Shown: positions 1 through 7,271 of the stretch, piece by piece
Numbering within the stretch: position 1 is the first letter of the stretch
How the letters are laid out: each line of letters starts with the position of its first letter
The notes under the pieces: model-generated
Databases searched by the model: none
What the model saw: the letters and a program-made list of their open reading frames with translations, nothing else
What the model was told of the DNA's origin: nothing
Made by a program: the position numbers and the translations under genes
Assembly: GCA_937897535.1 (NCBI GenBank)
Contig: CALCQB010000060.1
Location: forward strand, 1 to 15,729
Direction: 5' to 3'
Origin: an uncultured Novosphingobium sp.
Lineage (GTDB): Bacteria; Pseudomonadota; Alphaproteobacteria; Sphingomonadales; Sphingomonadaceae
Length of the DNA stretch: 15,729 nucleotides

Positions 1-2
1 AG

Positions 3-707
3 AACCTCGCCAAGGATTGGAACATCAGCCGCGAGGCCTGCGATGCCTATGCCGCCCGCAGCCATCAGCGTGCCGCTGCCGCCTGGGCCGAGGGCAAATT
101 TGCCGATGAACTGGTGTCGGTCGAGATCCCGCAGAAAAAGGGCGAACCGGTGGTGTTCGCCCACGACGAAGGCTACCGCGCCGATGCTACGGTGGAGACC
201 CTCGGCAAGCTCCGCGGTCTCGAAGGCGGGGTTGTCACCGCCGGCAACGCCAGCCAGCAGAACGACGCCGCCGCCGCCTGTCTGGTGGTGGCCGAAGACA
301 AGCTTGAGGAACTGGGGCTCGAGCCGATCGCGTGGTTCCACTCGTGGGCGGCCGCAGGCTGCGATCCCAGCCGGATGGGCTACGGCCCGGTTCCGGCGAC
401 CGAGCGGCTGTTCGCCCGCAATGGCCTGTCGTTCAGCGATATCGGGCTGATCGAGCTCAACGAAGCCTTCGCCCCGCAGGTCCTTGCCTGCCTCAAGGGC
501 TGGGGCTGGGCCGATGATGATAGCCGCCACGAGATCCTCAACGTCAACGGCTCAGGCATTTCTCTAGGGCATCCGATCGGGGCGACCGGCGGGCGGATTC
601 TCGCCAACCTGACCCGCGAAATGCACCGCCGCGACGTGAAATACGGCCTCGAAACGATGTGCATCGGCGGCGGGCAGGGCATCGCGGCGGTGTTCGAGCG
701 AGCATGA
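3..707 (+). CDS. acetyl-CoA C-acyltransferase (thiolase), C-terminal part; 5' end lies outside the window
   Basis: This is the last 234 residues of a thiolase, which reversibly condenses or cleaves 3-ketoacyl-CoA in the cytosol. The N-terminal domain with the nucleophilic cysteine is cut off by the window edge. What remains carries the other family signatures: NEAFAP at fragment residues 153-158, the catalytic histidine in GHPIGATGGR (H190) and the second catalytic cysteine in CIGGGQG (C220). The stop TGA at 705-707 overlaps the ATG of the next gene (ATGA), so the two are co-translated. Beside a methylsuccinyl-CoA dehydrogenase it could supply acetoacetyl-CoA to an ethylmalonyl-type pathway or finish a beta-oxidation-like one. 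The substrate cannot be read from the fragment. The thiolase family is certain; the chain-length preference is not. Confidence 0.93.
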   Translation, partial: NLAKDWNISREACDAYAARSHQRAAAAWAEGKFADELVSVEIPQKKGEPVVFAHDEGYRADATVETLGKLRGLEGGVVTAGNASQQNDAAAACLVVAEDKLEELGLEPIAWFHSWAAAGCDPSRMGYGPVPATERLFARNGLSFSDIGLIELNEAFAPQVLACLKGWGWADDDSRHEILNVNGSGISLGHPIGATGGRILANLTREMHRRDVKYGLETMCIGGGQGIAAVFERA

Positions 708-2284
708 GCATCGACCTCGGCCATGTCCTGGGCGCGGCGCGGGGGTACCGCGATCTGGCGCGCGCAGCGGTGGCCGGGATCGACCCGGCCAACCAGCGCG
801 CGCATCACGGCTTTGCCTGGATCGCGACCAGCGTTGCCGCGCTGGAAGCGGTGGCGGGCTGGCTCGACAGCAACGGTGGCGGAACCGAACTCGACCGGCA
901 GGTTGCATACCTGGCCTTTGCCGAGACGCTTGGCCAACTGACCGGCGGCTTGCCGATGGGGCAGAACGAGCTGCTCCGCCCCGGCGATCTTGGCCTTGGC
1001 CAGACTGCGCGTGATCTGGCCCATGCCTGCGCCGAGCTGGTCGAAGGCGACCACGCTGCGACCCGCGCCGCTGTCGCCGCGGCACTGGCCGAGTGGCAGT
1101 GGCCGAGCGAGGGGCTGGATGGCGGCGAACTCGACACGATCCGTGAGTCATTCCGCCGCTTCACCGAGGCTGAGATTCTGCCGCACGCACATGGCTGGCA
1201 CCTCGCCAATGCGCTTATCCCCGATGCGACCGTGGCGAAGATGGCCGAACTTGGCACCTTCGGTGCGACCATCCTTGAGGAATTCGGCGGATTGGGCCTC
1301 AGCAAGCTGGTGATGTGCCTGATCACCGAAGAGCTGTCGCGAGGGTGGATCGGGGCGGGCTCGCTCGGCACCCGTAGCGAGATCGCCGGCGAGTTGATCG
1401 CGCTGGGCGGCACGCCACAGCAGCAGGCCTACTGGTTGCCCAGGATCGCCAGTGGTGAGATTCTGCCGACCGCCGTGTTCACCGAACCCGATGTCGGCTC
1501 CGATCTAGGCTCGCTCCAGACCAAGGCGCGGCTGGTGGGCGGGGAATGGGTGATCGACGGGGCCAAGACCTGGATCACCCACGCCGCCCGCTCGGACCTG
1601 ATGACGCTGCTGTGCCGGACCGTGCCCGACGCCAAGGGCTATGCTGGCCTGTCGATGCTGCTGGTTCCCAAGCCGCGCGGGACGGGGGCCGATCCATTCC
1701 CGGCCGAGGGCATGAGCGGCAGCGAGATCGAAGTGCTGGGCTACCGGGGTATGCGCGAATATGCGCTGCAATTCGACGGGATGCGGGCCCCCGGTGATGC
1801 GCTGCTCGGCGGCGAACAAGGTCAGGGCTTCAAGCAGCTGATGCGGACCTTCGAGGCGGCGCGGATCCAGACCGCCGCCCGCGCTGTCGGGGTGGCGAAG
1901 CGCGCGCTCGAGCTGGGTCTGGACTATGCCCTGGCCCGCAAGCAGTTCGGCAAGGCACTGGTCCAGTTCCCGCGCGTGGCTGACAAGCTGGCCATGGGCC
2001 TGACCGACTTCGTTCTCAGCCGTGAGCTGACCTACGCAGCGGCGCGGGCCAAGGACACCGGCAAGCGCTGCGACATCGAGGCCGGAATGGCCAAATTGCT
2101 CGCCGCCCGCGCGGCCTGGTCCAACGCCGATGCCAGCCTGCAGATCCACGGCGGCAACGGCTATGCGCTGGAGTACGAGATCAGCCGGGTGCTGTGCGAC
2201 GCGCGAATCCTCAACATCTTCGAAGGCGCGGCCGAAATCCAGGCGCAGGTGATCGCGCGCGGCCTGCTCGAGGGGCGCAACTGA
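704..2284 (+). CDS. mcd: (2S)-methylsuccinyl-CoA dehydrogenase (acyl-CoA dehydrogenase family)
   Basis: This 526-residue flavoenzyme should oxidise (2S)-methylsuccinyl-CoA to mesaconyl-C1-CoA, a step of the ethylmalonyl-CoA pathway. It is longer than usual acyl-CoA dehydrogenases (about 380 residues) because of an N-terminal extension of about 150 residues with a GGLPMGQNE stretch, an arrangement typical of Mcd. The catalytic core shows FTEPDVGSDLGS (from residue 259), WITHAA (290-295), the FEAARIQTAARAVG segment with E384, QIHGGNG (480-486) and IFEGAAEIQ with E507. E384 and E507 sit where this superfamily places its catalytic base. The ATG at 704 is chosen because it gives the ATGA overlap with the thiolase; the upstream in-frame ATG at 659 lies inside the thiolase. 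The gene ends in a TGATG overlap with the hydratase. Assignment to Mcd rests on remembered family resemblance; a divergent acyl-CoA dehydrogenase remains possible. Confidence 0.85.
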   Translation: MSIDLGHVLGAARGYRDLARAAVAGIDPANQRAHHGFAWIATSVAALEAVAGWLDSNGGGTELDRQVAYLAFAETLGQLTGGLPMGQNELLRPGDLGLGQTARDLAHACAELVEGDHAATRAAVAAALAEWQWPSEGLDGGELDTIRESFRRFTEAEILPHAHGWHLANALIPDATVAKMAELGTFGATILEEFGGLGLSKLVMCLITEELSRGWIGAGSLGTRSEIAGELIALGGTPQQQAYWLPRIASGEILPTAVFTEPDVGSDLGSLQTKARLVGGEWVIDGAKTWITHAARSDLMTLLCRTVPDAKGYAGLSMLLVPKPRGTGADPFPAEGMSGSEIEVLGYRGMREYALQFDGMRAPGDALLGGEQGQGFKQLMRTFEAARIQTAARAVGVAKRALELGLDYALARKQFGKALVQFPRVADKLAMGLTDFVLSRELTYAAARAKDTGKRCDIEAGMAKLLAARAAWSNADASLQIHGGNGYALEYEISRVLCDARILNIFEGAAEIQAQVIARGLLEGRN

Positions 2285-3132
2285 TGAGCGGCTGGCAGGA
2301 CTGGATCGGGCGCGAAGAGCGGCGCAGCGACCGGATCGATCCCGGCCAGTTCGCCCGGTGGTGCGCCACGCTCGATCGCGAGCCGCCAAGCAACGGAACG
2401 GCGGCGCAGGGGTTCCACTGGTGTTTGGGTCTGCCCGATGCACCGAGCGCGGCGCTGGGACCGGACGGGCATCCGCTGCGGGTTGATACGCCGGACAGCT
2501 TCCTGCCGCCGATCCCGCTGCCGCGCCGGATGTGGGCTGCGAGCAGCGTCGAGTTCCTTGCCCCGCTGCGGCTGGGCGAAGCGGTCAACCGAACCTCGCG
2601 GGTGCGGTCGATCACCGCGAAGAGCGGCGGCAGCGGCGAGCTGGTGTTTGTCGAGATCGGGCACGAGACCAGCGGCGATGCCGGGCTGGCGGTGCGCGAG
2701 GTCCAGACCGTGGTCTATCGCGGCCCGGCCGAGCCTGGCGCCGCGCCTGCGCCGCCGCCGCTTGGTGAGGGCGCATTCGATCCCGCCGGGTGGGACGCGC
2801 ATCGTAGGGTCACGCCCAGCGAGCCGCTGCTGTTTCGTTACTCCGCGCTGACGTTCAACAGCCACCGGATCCACTACGATCTGCCCTACGCGGTCGGCGA
2901 AGAGAACTATCGCGGGCTGGTGGTCCACGGTCCGCTGACCGCAACCTTACTGCTCGACCTGGCGCGGCGCGAACTGGGTGACAATGCGCTCAAATCGTTC
3001 GCGTTTCGCGGTGTTTCACCCGCGATCTGCGGCGAAATGCTGCACCTCGTGCTGCGCAGCAAAGGCGCAGCATTCGAACTGGGTGCCTATGCTGCCGATG
3101 GCCGCGCGGTGATGAGCGCCAGCGCGACCTAG
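2284..3132 (+). CDS. HTD2/FAS1-like hotdog hydratase, possibly mesaconyl-C4-CoA or itaconyl-CoA hydratase type
   Basis: This 282-residue protein has a double-hotdog layout: a FAS1-type dehydratase-like N-terminal half and an active C-terminal half. The C-terminal half carries the hydratase signature FNSHRIHYD (191-199, with H197 and D199) followed by GLVVHGPL (211-218). Relatives of this size include mesaconyl-C4-CoA (3-methylfumaryl-CoA) hydratase of the 3-hydroxypropionate bicycle and itaconyl-CoA hydratase of itaconate breakdown, both giving citramalyl-CoA. The mesaconyl-C1-CoA hydratase (Mch) of the ethylmalonyl-CoA pathway is larger, about 340 residues. The start ATG at 2284 shares one base with the mcd stop, so the two proteins are translationally coupled and probably act in sequence. 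The double-hotdog family is clear; the substrate is inferred from the neighbour. The stop TAG lies in a CTAG shared with arfB on the other strand. Confidence 0.75.
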   Translation: MSGWQDWIGREERRSDRIDPGQFARWCATLDREPPSNGTAAQGFHWCLGLPDAPSAALGPDGHPLRVDTPDSFLPPIPLPRRMWAASSVEFLAPLRLGEAVNRTSRVRSITAKSGGSGELVFVEIGHETSGDAGLAVREVQTVVYRGPAEPGAAPAPPPLGEGAFDPAGWDAHRRVTPSEPLLFRYSALTFNSHRIHYDLPYAVGEENYRGLVVHGPLTATLLLDLARRELGDNALKSFAFRGVSPAICGEMLHLVLRSKGAAFELGAYAADGRAVMSASAT

Positions 3133-3548
3133 TCGAACTGTACCTTGCCGCGCCCGGCCTTGACCGTGGCGCGCTTTTTCTTGCCCTCGAGCCGTTCGCC
3201 CTTGTTGATCCGGTTGAGCCGGGTCTTGGCGCGCTTTTCGGGCAGGTTGAAGGATTCGGCGATCAGCTTGGCCATCCGGTCGCGTGCGTCGGCCCGGTTG
3301 GCCTCCTGGGTGCGAAATCGTTGCGCGGTCAGCAGCAGTTCGCCCTTGGCGGTCATCCGGCTTCCGGCCAGCTGCCTGAACCGGGCGAAAACTTCAGGCG
3401 GCAGCCGCAACGCATAGACATCGAGCCGCAGCTGCACTGCGGTCGCGACCTTGTTGACGTTCTGCCCGCCCGGCCCGGAGGCGGCGATGAAGCTTTCGCT
3501 GACCAGCGTCAGCGCGCGGGCGATCGTCTCATCCGCCGAGGTCGGCAT
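3129..3548 (-). CDS. arfB: alternative ribosome-rescue factor ArfB (peptidyl-tRNA hydrolase, YaeJ family)
   Basis: ArfB hydrolyses peptidyl-tRNA on ribosomes stalled at the end of truncated mRNA, as a backup to trans-translation. This 139-residue protein has the class I release-factor catalytic loop SGPGGQNVNK (GGQ at residues 27-29) and no stop-codon-reading domain. After residue 100 it has the long basic tail (EKRAKTRLNRINKGERLEGKK and onward) that inserts into the empty mRNA channel. Length and architecture match the family. It is the last gene of a minus-strand operon. Its ATG (3546-3548) lies inside the 3' end of the pseudouridine synthase gene, a 20-nt overlap, so translation is probably coupled. 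Its stop overlaps that of the convergent hydratase gene. Confidence 0.95.
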   Translation of the reverse strand: MPTSADETIARALTLVSESFIAASGPGGQNVNKVATAVQLRLDVYALRLPPEVFARFRQLAGSRMTAKGELLLTAQRFRTQEANRADARDRMAKLIAESFNLPEKRAKTRLNRINKGERLEGKKKRATVKAGRGKVQFD

Positions 3549-4197
3549 CGGAAAAGCCCAGCGCCAGGAAATCGGCCGGTAGCGGCGCGGTCGCCATGAT
3601 CGCGGCCTTGCCTTCGCGCGGCACGGTCAAGGCGCAGGCGTGGAGCATGGTCCGCTTGGCCCCGCGCGGATCGCCGTAAACCGGATCGCCGAGCAAGGCG
3701 TGGCCGAGGCCGTGTTCGGCATGGATCCGGATCTGGTGAGTGCGGCCCGTCTCGGGCCGGAATTCGACCAGGGTGAGCCCGCCGCGCTCCACCAGCTTGC
3801 GCCAGTGCGTGACCGCGTCCTTGCCCTTCTTCGCCGCGATCATCCGCCAGCCCTTTTCGGCGCTGGAGATCTTGGTCAGCGCGAGGTTGATCGTGCCTTC
3901 GTCGCCCTCGACCCGTCCCGCGACAATCCCGAGGTAGACCTTCTGCACCGTGCGCGCTTCGAACGCGGCGTTGAAGCGTTTGAGCGCCTTGGGATTGCGC
4001 GCCAGCAGCAGGCAGCCCGAAGTGTCGGTGTCGAGCCGGTGGACCGGAACCGGGGAAAGCGCAAAGCCCAGTCGCAGCTCGCTCGCGCGGTCTTCCAGGC
4101 AGGGGCCACCCGCGCGCGGGCGTTCGATCGGCAGGCTGGCGGGTTTGTCGATCACCAGCGCCTCGCCGTCTTCAAACAGGATCGAAAGGTCAGTCAT
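3529..4197 (-). CDS. RluA-family RNA pseudouridine synthase
   Basis: This 222-residue enzyme isomerises uridine to pseudouridine in rRNA and/or tRNA. It has the RluA-family active site VHRLDTDTSGCLLL with catalytic D56, and the family motif RPETGRTHQIRIH (147-159) plus LLGDPVYGD (168-176). It lacks the N-terminal S4 domain seen in RluC/RluD and is about the size of E. coli RluA, which modifies 23S rRNA and some tRNAs; the target here is not readable from sequence. The ATG at 4195-4197 is chosen because it gives an ATGA overlap with the upstream aminotransferase stop; an ORF extension of 46 residues upstream has no family resemblance. It overlaps arfB by 20 nt downstream, placing an RNA-modification gene beside a ribosome-rescue gene. 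Confidence 0.9.
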   Translation of the reverse strand: MTDLSILFEDGEALVIDKPASLPIERPRAGGPCLEDRASELRLGFALSPVPVHRLDTDTSGCLLLARNPKALKRFNAAFEARTVQKVYLGIVAGRVEGDEGTINLALTKISSAEKGWRMIAAKKGKDAVTHWRKLVERGGLTLVEFRPETGRTHQIRIHAEHGLGHALLGDPVYGDPRGAKRTMLHACALTVPREGKAAIMATAPLPADFLALGFSDADLGG

Positions 4198-5360
4198 TGC
4201 AGGGCCTCCGCTATGCGGCGCACCGCTTGTGTCAGTTTCGCTTCGTCGGCGGCAAAGCTGATCCGGAAGCCGTCGCGGCCGCCAAAGGCCGAGGCCGGGA
4301 CCACCGCCACGCCGTGCTCGAGCAGGTGCAGGCACAGCGCTTCATCATCCCCGAACCGGGCCATCAAGGGCGCGGCATCGACCATGCAATAGAAGGCGCC
4401 GTCGGGCACCGGGCTCGACAGGCCCGGGACCGCGTTGATCGCACCAACCACGCTGTCGCGCCGCGCGCGGAACCGCTCGCGCCAATCGAGCAGAAAGTCT
4501 TGCGGGCCTTCGAAGGCGGCGACCGCGGCGGCCTGGCTGATCGAGGCGGCATTGCCCGAACTGTGGGACTGCAGCCGTGCCATCGCCTTGATCAGCCATT
4601 CGGGGCCCGCTGCCACCCCGATCCGGAAGCCGGTCATCGCGTGGCTCTTGGAGACGCCCGAGACGGTCAGCACCCGCTCGGCGAGGGCCGGGCATTCGGC
4701 CGCCAGCGTGGCGTGCGCACCTGCCCCATAGCGCAGCGGGGCGTAGATATCGTCGCTCATCACCAGCACCTGCGGATGGCGCGCGAGCACTTCGCCAAGC
4801 GCCCGCAGTTCCTCCGCCGGATAGGTCGCGCCGGTGGGGTTGCCGGGGCTGTTGAGCAGCAGCCAGCGGGTCGTGGGAGTGATCGCGGCTTCGAGTTGCG
4901 CGGGCGTTATCCGAAAGCCTCCCGCCGCCGTGGTCGGCAGATCGACCACCTCGGCCCCGGCAAACCGGACGATCTCGGGATAGCTGACCCACCACGGGCT
5001 GGGGATCAGCACTTCGTCACCCGGATCGAGCGTCGCCAGCAGCGCGTGGAAGATTGCCTGCTTGCCCCCGGCGCTGACGATCACCTGGTGGGGCGGAACC
5101 TCGATCCCGAGATCGCGCTGGAAATGGAGCGCGGCGGCTGCCCGCAAGGCGGCGGTGCCGGGGACGGCGGTATATTTGGTCTCTCCGGCATCGAGCGCCG
5201 CCTTGGCCGCCGCAATCACATGCGGCGGAGTGGCAAAGTCGGGCTCGCCGACCGACAGCGAGATCACGTCCTTGCCCGCCGCACGCAGCTCGATCGCGCG
5301 GTCGGTGATCGCGGTGGTCCGCGATGCGGCGATGCGCGAGAGGGCTTGGCTGAGCTTCAC
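4194..5360 (-). CDS. class I pyridoxal-phosphate aminotransferase (aspartate/prephenate aminotransferase-like)
   Basis: This 388-residue PLP enzyme resembles the subgroup I-gamma aspartate aminotransferases, some of which also transaminate prephenate to arogenate. Visible signatures are GGKQAIF (98-104), PSPWWVSYPEI (120-130), NSPGNPTG (170-177), SDDIY (202-206), the cofactor lysine in SGVSKSHAMTGFRIG (K238) and the substrate-carboxylate arginine in GFRISFA (R366). The start codon is GTG (5358-5360), within a GTGA overlap with the pabBC stop; it ends in an ATGA overlap with the pseudouridine synthase. Its place directly after a chorismate-using enzyme makes an aromatic amino-acid role plausible, but aspartate or another amino acid is equally possible. 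The fold and chemistry are certain; the substrate is not. Confidence 0.92.
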   Translation of the reverse strand: MKLSQALSRIAASRTTAITDRAIELRAAGKDVISLSVGEPDFATPPHVIAAAKAALDAGETKYTAVPGTAALRAAAALHFQRDLGIEVPPHQVIVSAGGKQAIFHALLATLDPGDEVLIPSPWWVSYPEIVRFAGAEVVDLPTTAAGGFRITPAQLEAAITPTTRWLLLNSPGNPTGATYPAEELRALGEVLARHPQVLVMSDDIYAPLRYGAGAHATLAAECPALAERVLTVSGVSKSHAMTGFRIGVAAGPEWLIKAMARLQSHSSGNAASISQAAAVAAFEGPQDFLLDWRERFRARRDSVVGAINAVPGLSSPVPDGAFYCMVDAAPLMARFGDDEALCLHLLEHGVAVVPASAFGGRDGFRISFAADEAKLTQAVRRIAEALQ

Positions 5361-7159
5361 AGCAGTACCGCCGGGATCAGCCCGCGCAGGGCGTTGCCGA
5401 TCAGGAAGCCATCGGCGAGATCGTCCAGCATCAGCTCGGCCTCGACCGCGCGGCCCTGTTCGATCAGCGCCCGGCGCTGGACCCCGGGCAGCAGGCCGAG
5501 CCGGGCGGGCGGGGTCAGCAGCTTGCCGTCGCGCTCGACAAACAGGGTGGTAAAGCAGCCTTCGGTCAGCAGTCCATCGTCGCGCAGCAGCAGTGCTTCG
5601 TCCGCCCCGACTGCTTTTGCGGCAGCCAGGCCGACATCATAGAACCCGCGGTCGCTGCTCTTGTGGCGCAGCCGCCAGTCGCCCGGATCGACCGGCATGC
5701 GCAGCACCGCGCAGCGTGCCGGTTCGCCCAGCGGCTGGGGTAGCGGACCCAGTTCGAGTGTATAGGCCCCGCTGCGCGCGACCAGCAGCCGCAGCCGGGC
5801 CGGGGCATCGGCATCGAAACACAGCGCCTGGATCGCGTTGCGCACCGCATGGCGATCGAACCCGAAGCCCAGATCGGCGGCGCTGGCCTTGATCCGCTCG
5901 AGATGCAGTTCGAGCAGCGGCACGCCTTCTTCGGGGGTGAAGCGCATCGTCTCGATCAGGTCCGCGCCGCTTGCATGGAGCCGGACGAAGCCGCCCTTGA
6001 CCAGGGCCTCGCGCCACTCGTCGAGCGCTTCGCTGTCGGCGACGATTGCTCCGCCGACCCCCATCACCGCCCGGCCCCGGCCGTTCTCTCCGGGGGTCAG
6101 CCGCAGGGTCCGGATCGCGACGTTGAATGCGGCCTCGGACGTGCCGTCCGCCTTGGGGGCATCGATCCGTCCGATCGCGCCGCAATAGGGCCCGCGCGCG
6201 TCGCGTTCGAGCCGGTCGATCAGCTCCATCGCCCGGATCTTTGGTGCGCCGGTGATCGATCCGCACGGGAACAGCGCGCGGACCATATCGACCGGGCCCT
6301 TGCCCGGTTGCAGCCGCGCCCGGATCGTGGTGGTCATGGTGTGGACCGTCGGATAGCTCTCGACCGCGAAGGGCCGCTCGACCTTGACCGATCCGGCTTC
6401 GGCGACCCGGCTGAGGTCGTTGCGGAGGAGGTCGACGATCATCAGGTTCTCGGCCCGGTCCTTGACTGACCCGGCCAGTTCCTCGGCCAGCGCAGCGTCC
6501 TCAGCGGCATCGCGGCCGCGCGGGCGGGTGCCCTTCATCGGCTTGGCGATCACCGCGCCGTCACGGTCGGCGAAGAACAGCTCGGGCGAGCACGACAGCA
6601 GCCAGTGCGATCCGTCATAGACCACTCCGCCATAGCCAGCCGAGGCCGCCGGGCGCAGCGCCGCATAGAGCGCGAGCGGATCGCCCCGGAACGATCCCGC
6701 CAGGTGGAAGGTCAGGTTGGCCTGATAGATGTCCCCGGCTGAAATGGCCTCCTGCAGCGCAGCGAAGGCGGCGAGATAGCCGCCCGGCGAGAGCTGCGGC
6801 TCGACCGGGCCGATCTGGGCGATCCCCGGCTCGGCCTGTGCAGCCAGCCAGGCCGGCACCTCGTCGGCGGCGATTGTCTCGTAGCTCCGAAACGCCCCGA
6901 ACCAGACCAGCGGACCCATCGCGCCTGAGCGGCTGTCGGCCAGCGGCATCAGCCGCTCTTCCAGCGCGAGTCCGGCCTCATAGGCCATGTACCCGGCCAG
7001 GTTTAAACCGGCGGCGCGCAGTTGTTCCAGCCGTTCCAGCGCCGGCGCAACCTCGGCCGCGCGGCGCGCCACCACCACTTCTTCGGGCGCGCGATAGAGC
7101 CGCGCCGGGCTGGCCCCGGTCGGCCGGGCATCGTCAAGCAGGATGAAGGGTTCGGACAT
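5357..7159 (-). CDS. pabBC: aminodeoxychorismate synthase component I fused to 4-amino-4-deoxychorismate lyase
   Basis: This 600-residue fusion makes p-aminobenzoate for folate. The PabB half aminates chorismate: it has GDIYQANLTFHL (142-153), SPELFF (191-196), PMKGTRPRG (207-215, with K209), a VKDRAENLMIVDLLRNDL segment (232-249) and CGSITGAPKIRAMELID (299-315). The PabC half (from about residue 395) is a class IV PLP aminotransferase fold that removes pyruvate: LIETMRF (401-407), the cofactor lysine in LRHKSSDRGFYD (K500), ALLLRDDGLLTEG and LGLLPGVQRR near the end. The glutaminase PabA is not in the window. The start at MSEPFILLDD (7157-7159) is chosen because the 18 residues upstream show no conservation; the ribosome site is weak. 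It is the first gene of a four-gene overlapping operon, and diverges from the HerA-type ATPase. Confidence 0.94.
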   Translation of the reverse strand: MSEPFILLDDARPTGASPARLYRAPEEVVVARRAAEVAPALERLEQLRAAGLNLAGYMAYEAGLALEERLMPLADSRSGAMGPLVWFGAFRSYETIAADEVPAWLAAQAEPGIAQIGPVEPQLSPGGYLAAFAALQEAISAGDIYQANLTFHLAGSFRGDPLALYAALRPAASAGYGGVVYDGSHWLLSCSPELFFADRDGAVIAKPMKGTRPRGRDAAEDAALAEELAGSVKDRAENLMIVDLLRNDLSRVAEAGSVKVERPFAVESYPTVHTMTTTIRARLQPGKGPVDMVRALFPCGSITGAPKIRAMELIDRLERDARGPYCGAIGRIDAPKADGTSEAAFNVAIRTLRLTPGENGRGRAVMGVGGAIVADSEALDEWREALVKGGFVRLHASGADLIETMRFTPEEGVPLLELHLERIKASAADLGFGFDRHAVRNAIQALCFDADAPARLRLLVARSGAYTLELGPLPQPLGEPARCAVLRMPVDPGDWRLRHKSSDRGFYDVGLAAAKAVGADEALLLRDDGLLTEGCFTTLFVERDGKLLTPPARLGLLPGVQRRALIEQGRAVEAELMLDDLADGFLIGNALRGLIPAVLL

Positions 7160-7271
7160 GATTGCAGGCGCTTCTAGCGGGGGATTGCCGCGCATGCAAA
7201 AAGCCGCTCGCACAAGCCGCAGGGCCGTTCTATCTGCAATCCAAAGAGGAATCGGGCTGGAGCATCCACCA
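7160..7271. promoter_or_regulatory. divergent intergenic region between pabBC and the HerA/YjgR-type gene
   Basis: This 112-nt gap must hold the promoters of both divergent transcription units, unless either is transcribed from within its neighbour. The plus-strand gene has GGAG at 7259-7262, nine bases before its ATG. I see no convincing -35/-10 pair on either strand. The only repeat is a short AAGCCGC at 7201-7207 and again at 7214-7220. Confidence 0.4.

Noticed and set aside
659..703. An earlier ATG for the methylsuccinyl-CoA dehydrogenase
   Set aside because: It lies inside the thiolase reading region. The ATG at 704 gives the usual ATGA coupling.
4197..5642. A 481-codon plus-strand open frame antisense to the aminotransferase and pabBC
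   Set aside because: Same shadow effect. The opposite strand carries PLP-enzyme motifs in the right order.
7143..7271. A 43-residue N-terminal extension of the HerA-type ATPase
   Set aside because: It would overlap the divergent pabBC start, shows no family resemblance and occupies the only space for promoters. The ATG at 7272 has a ribosome site and the usual family start.
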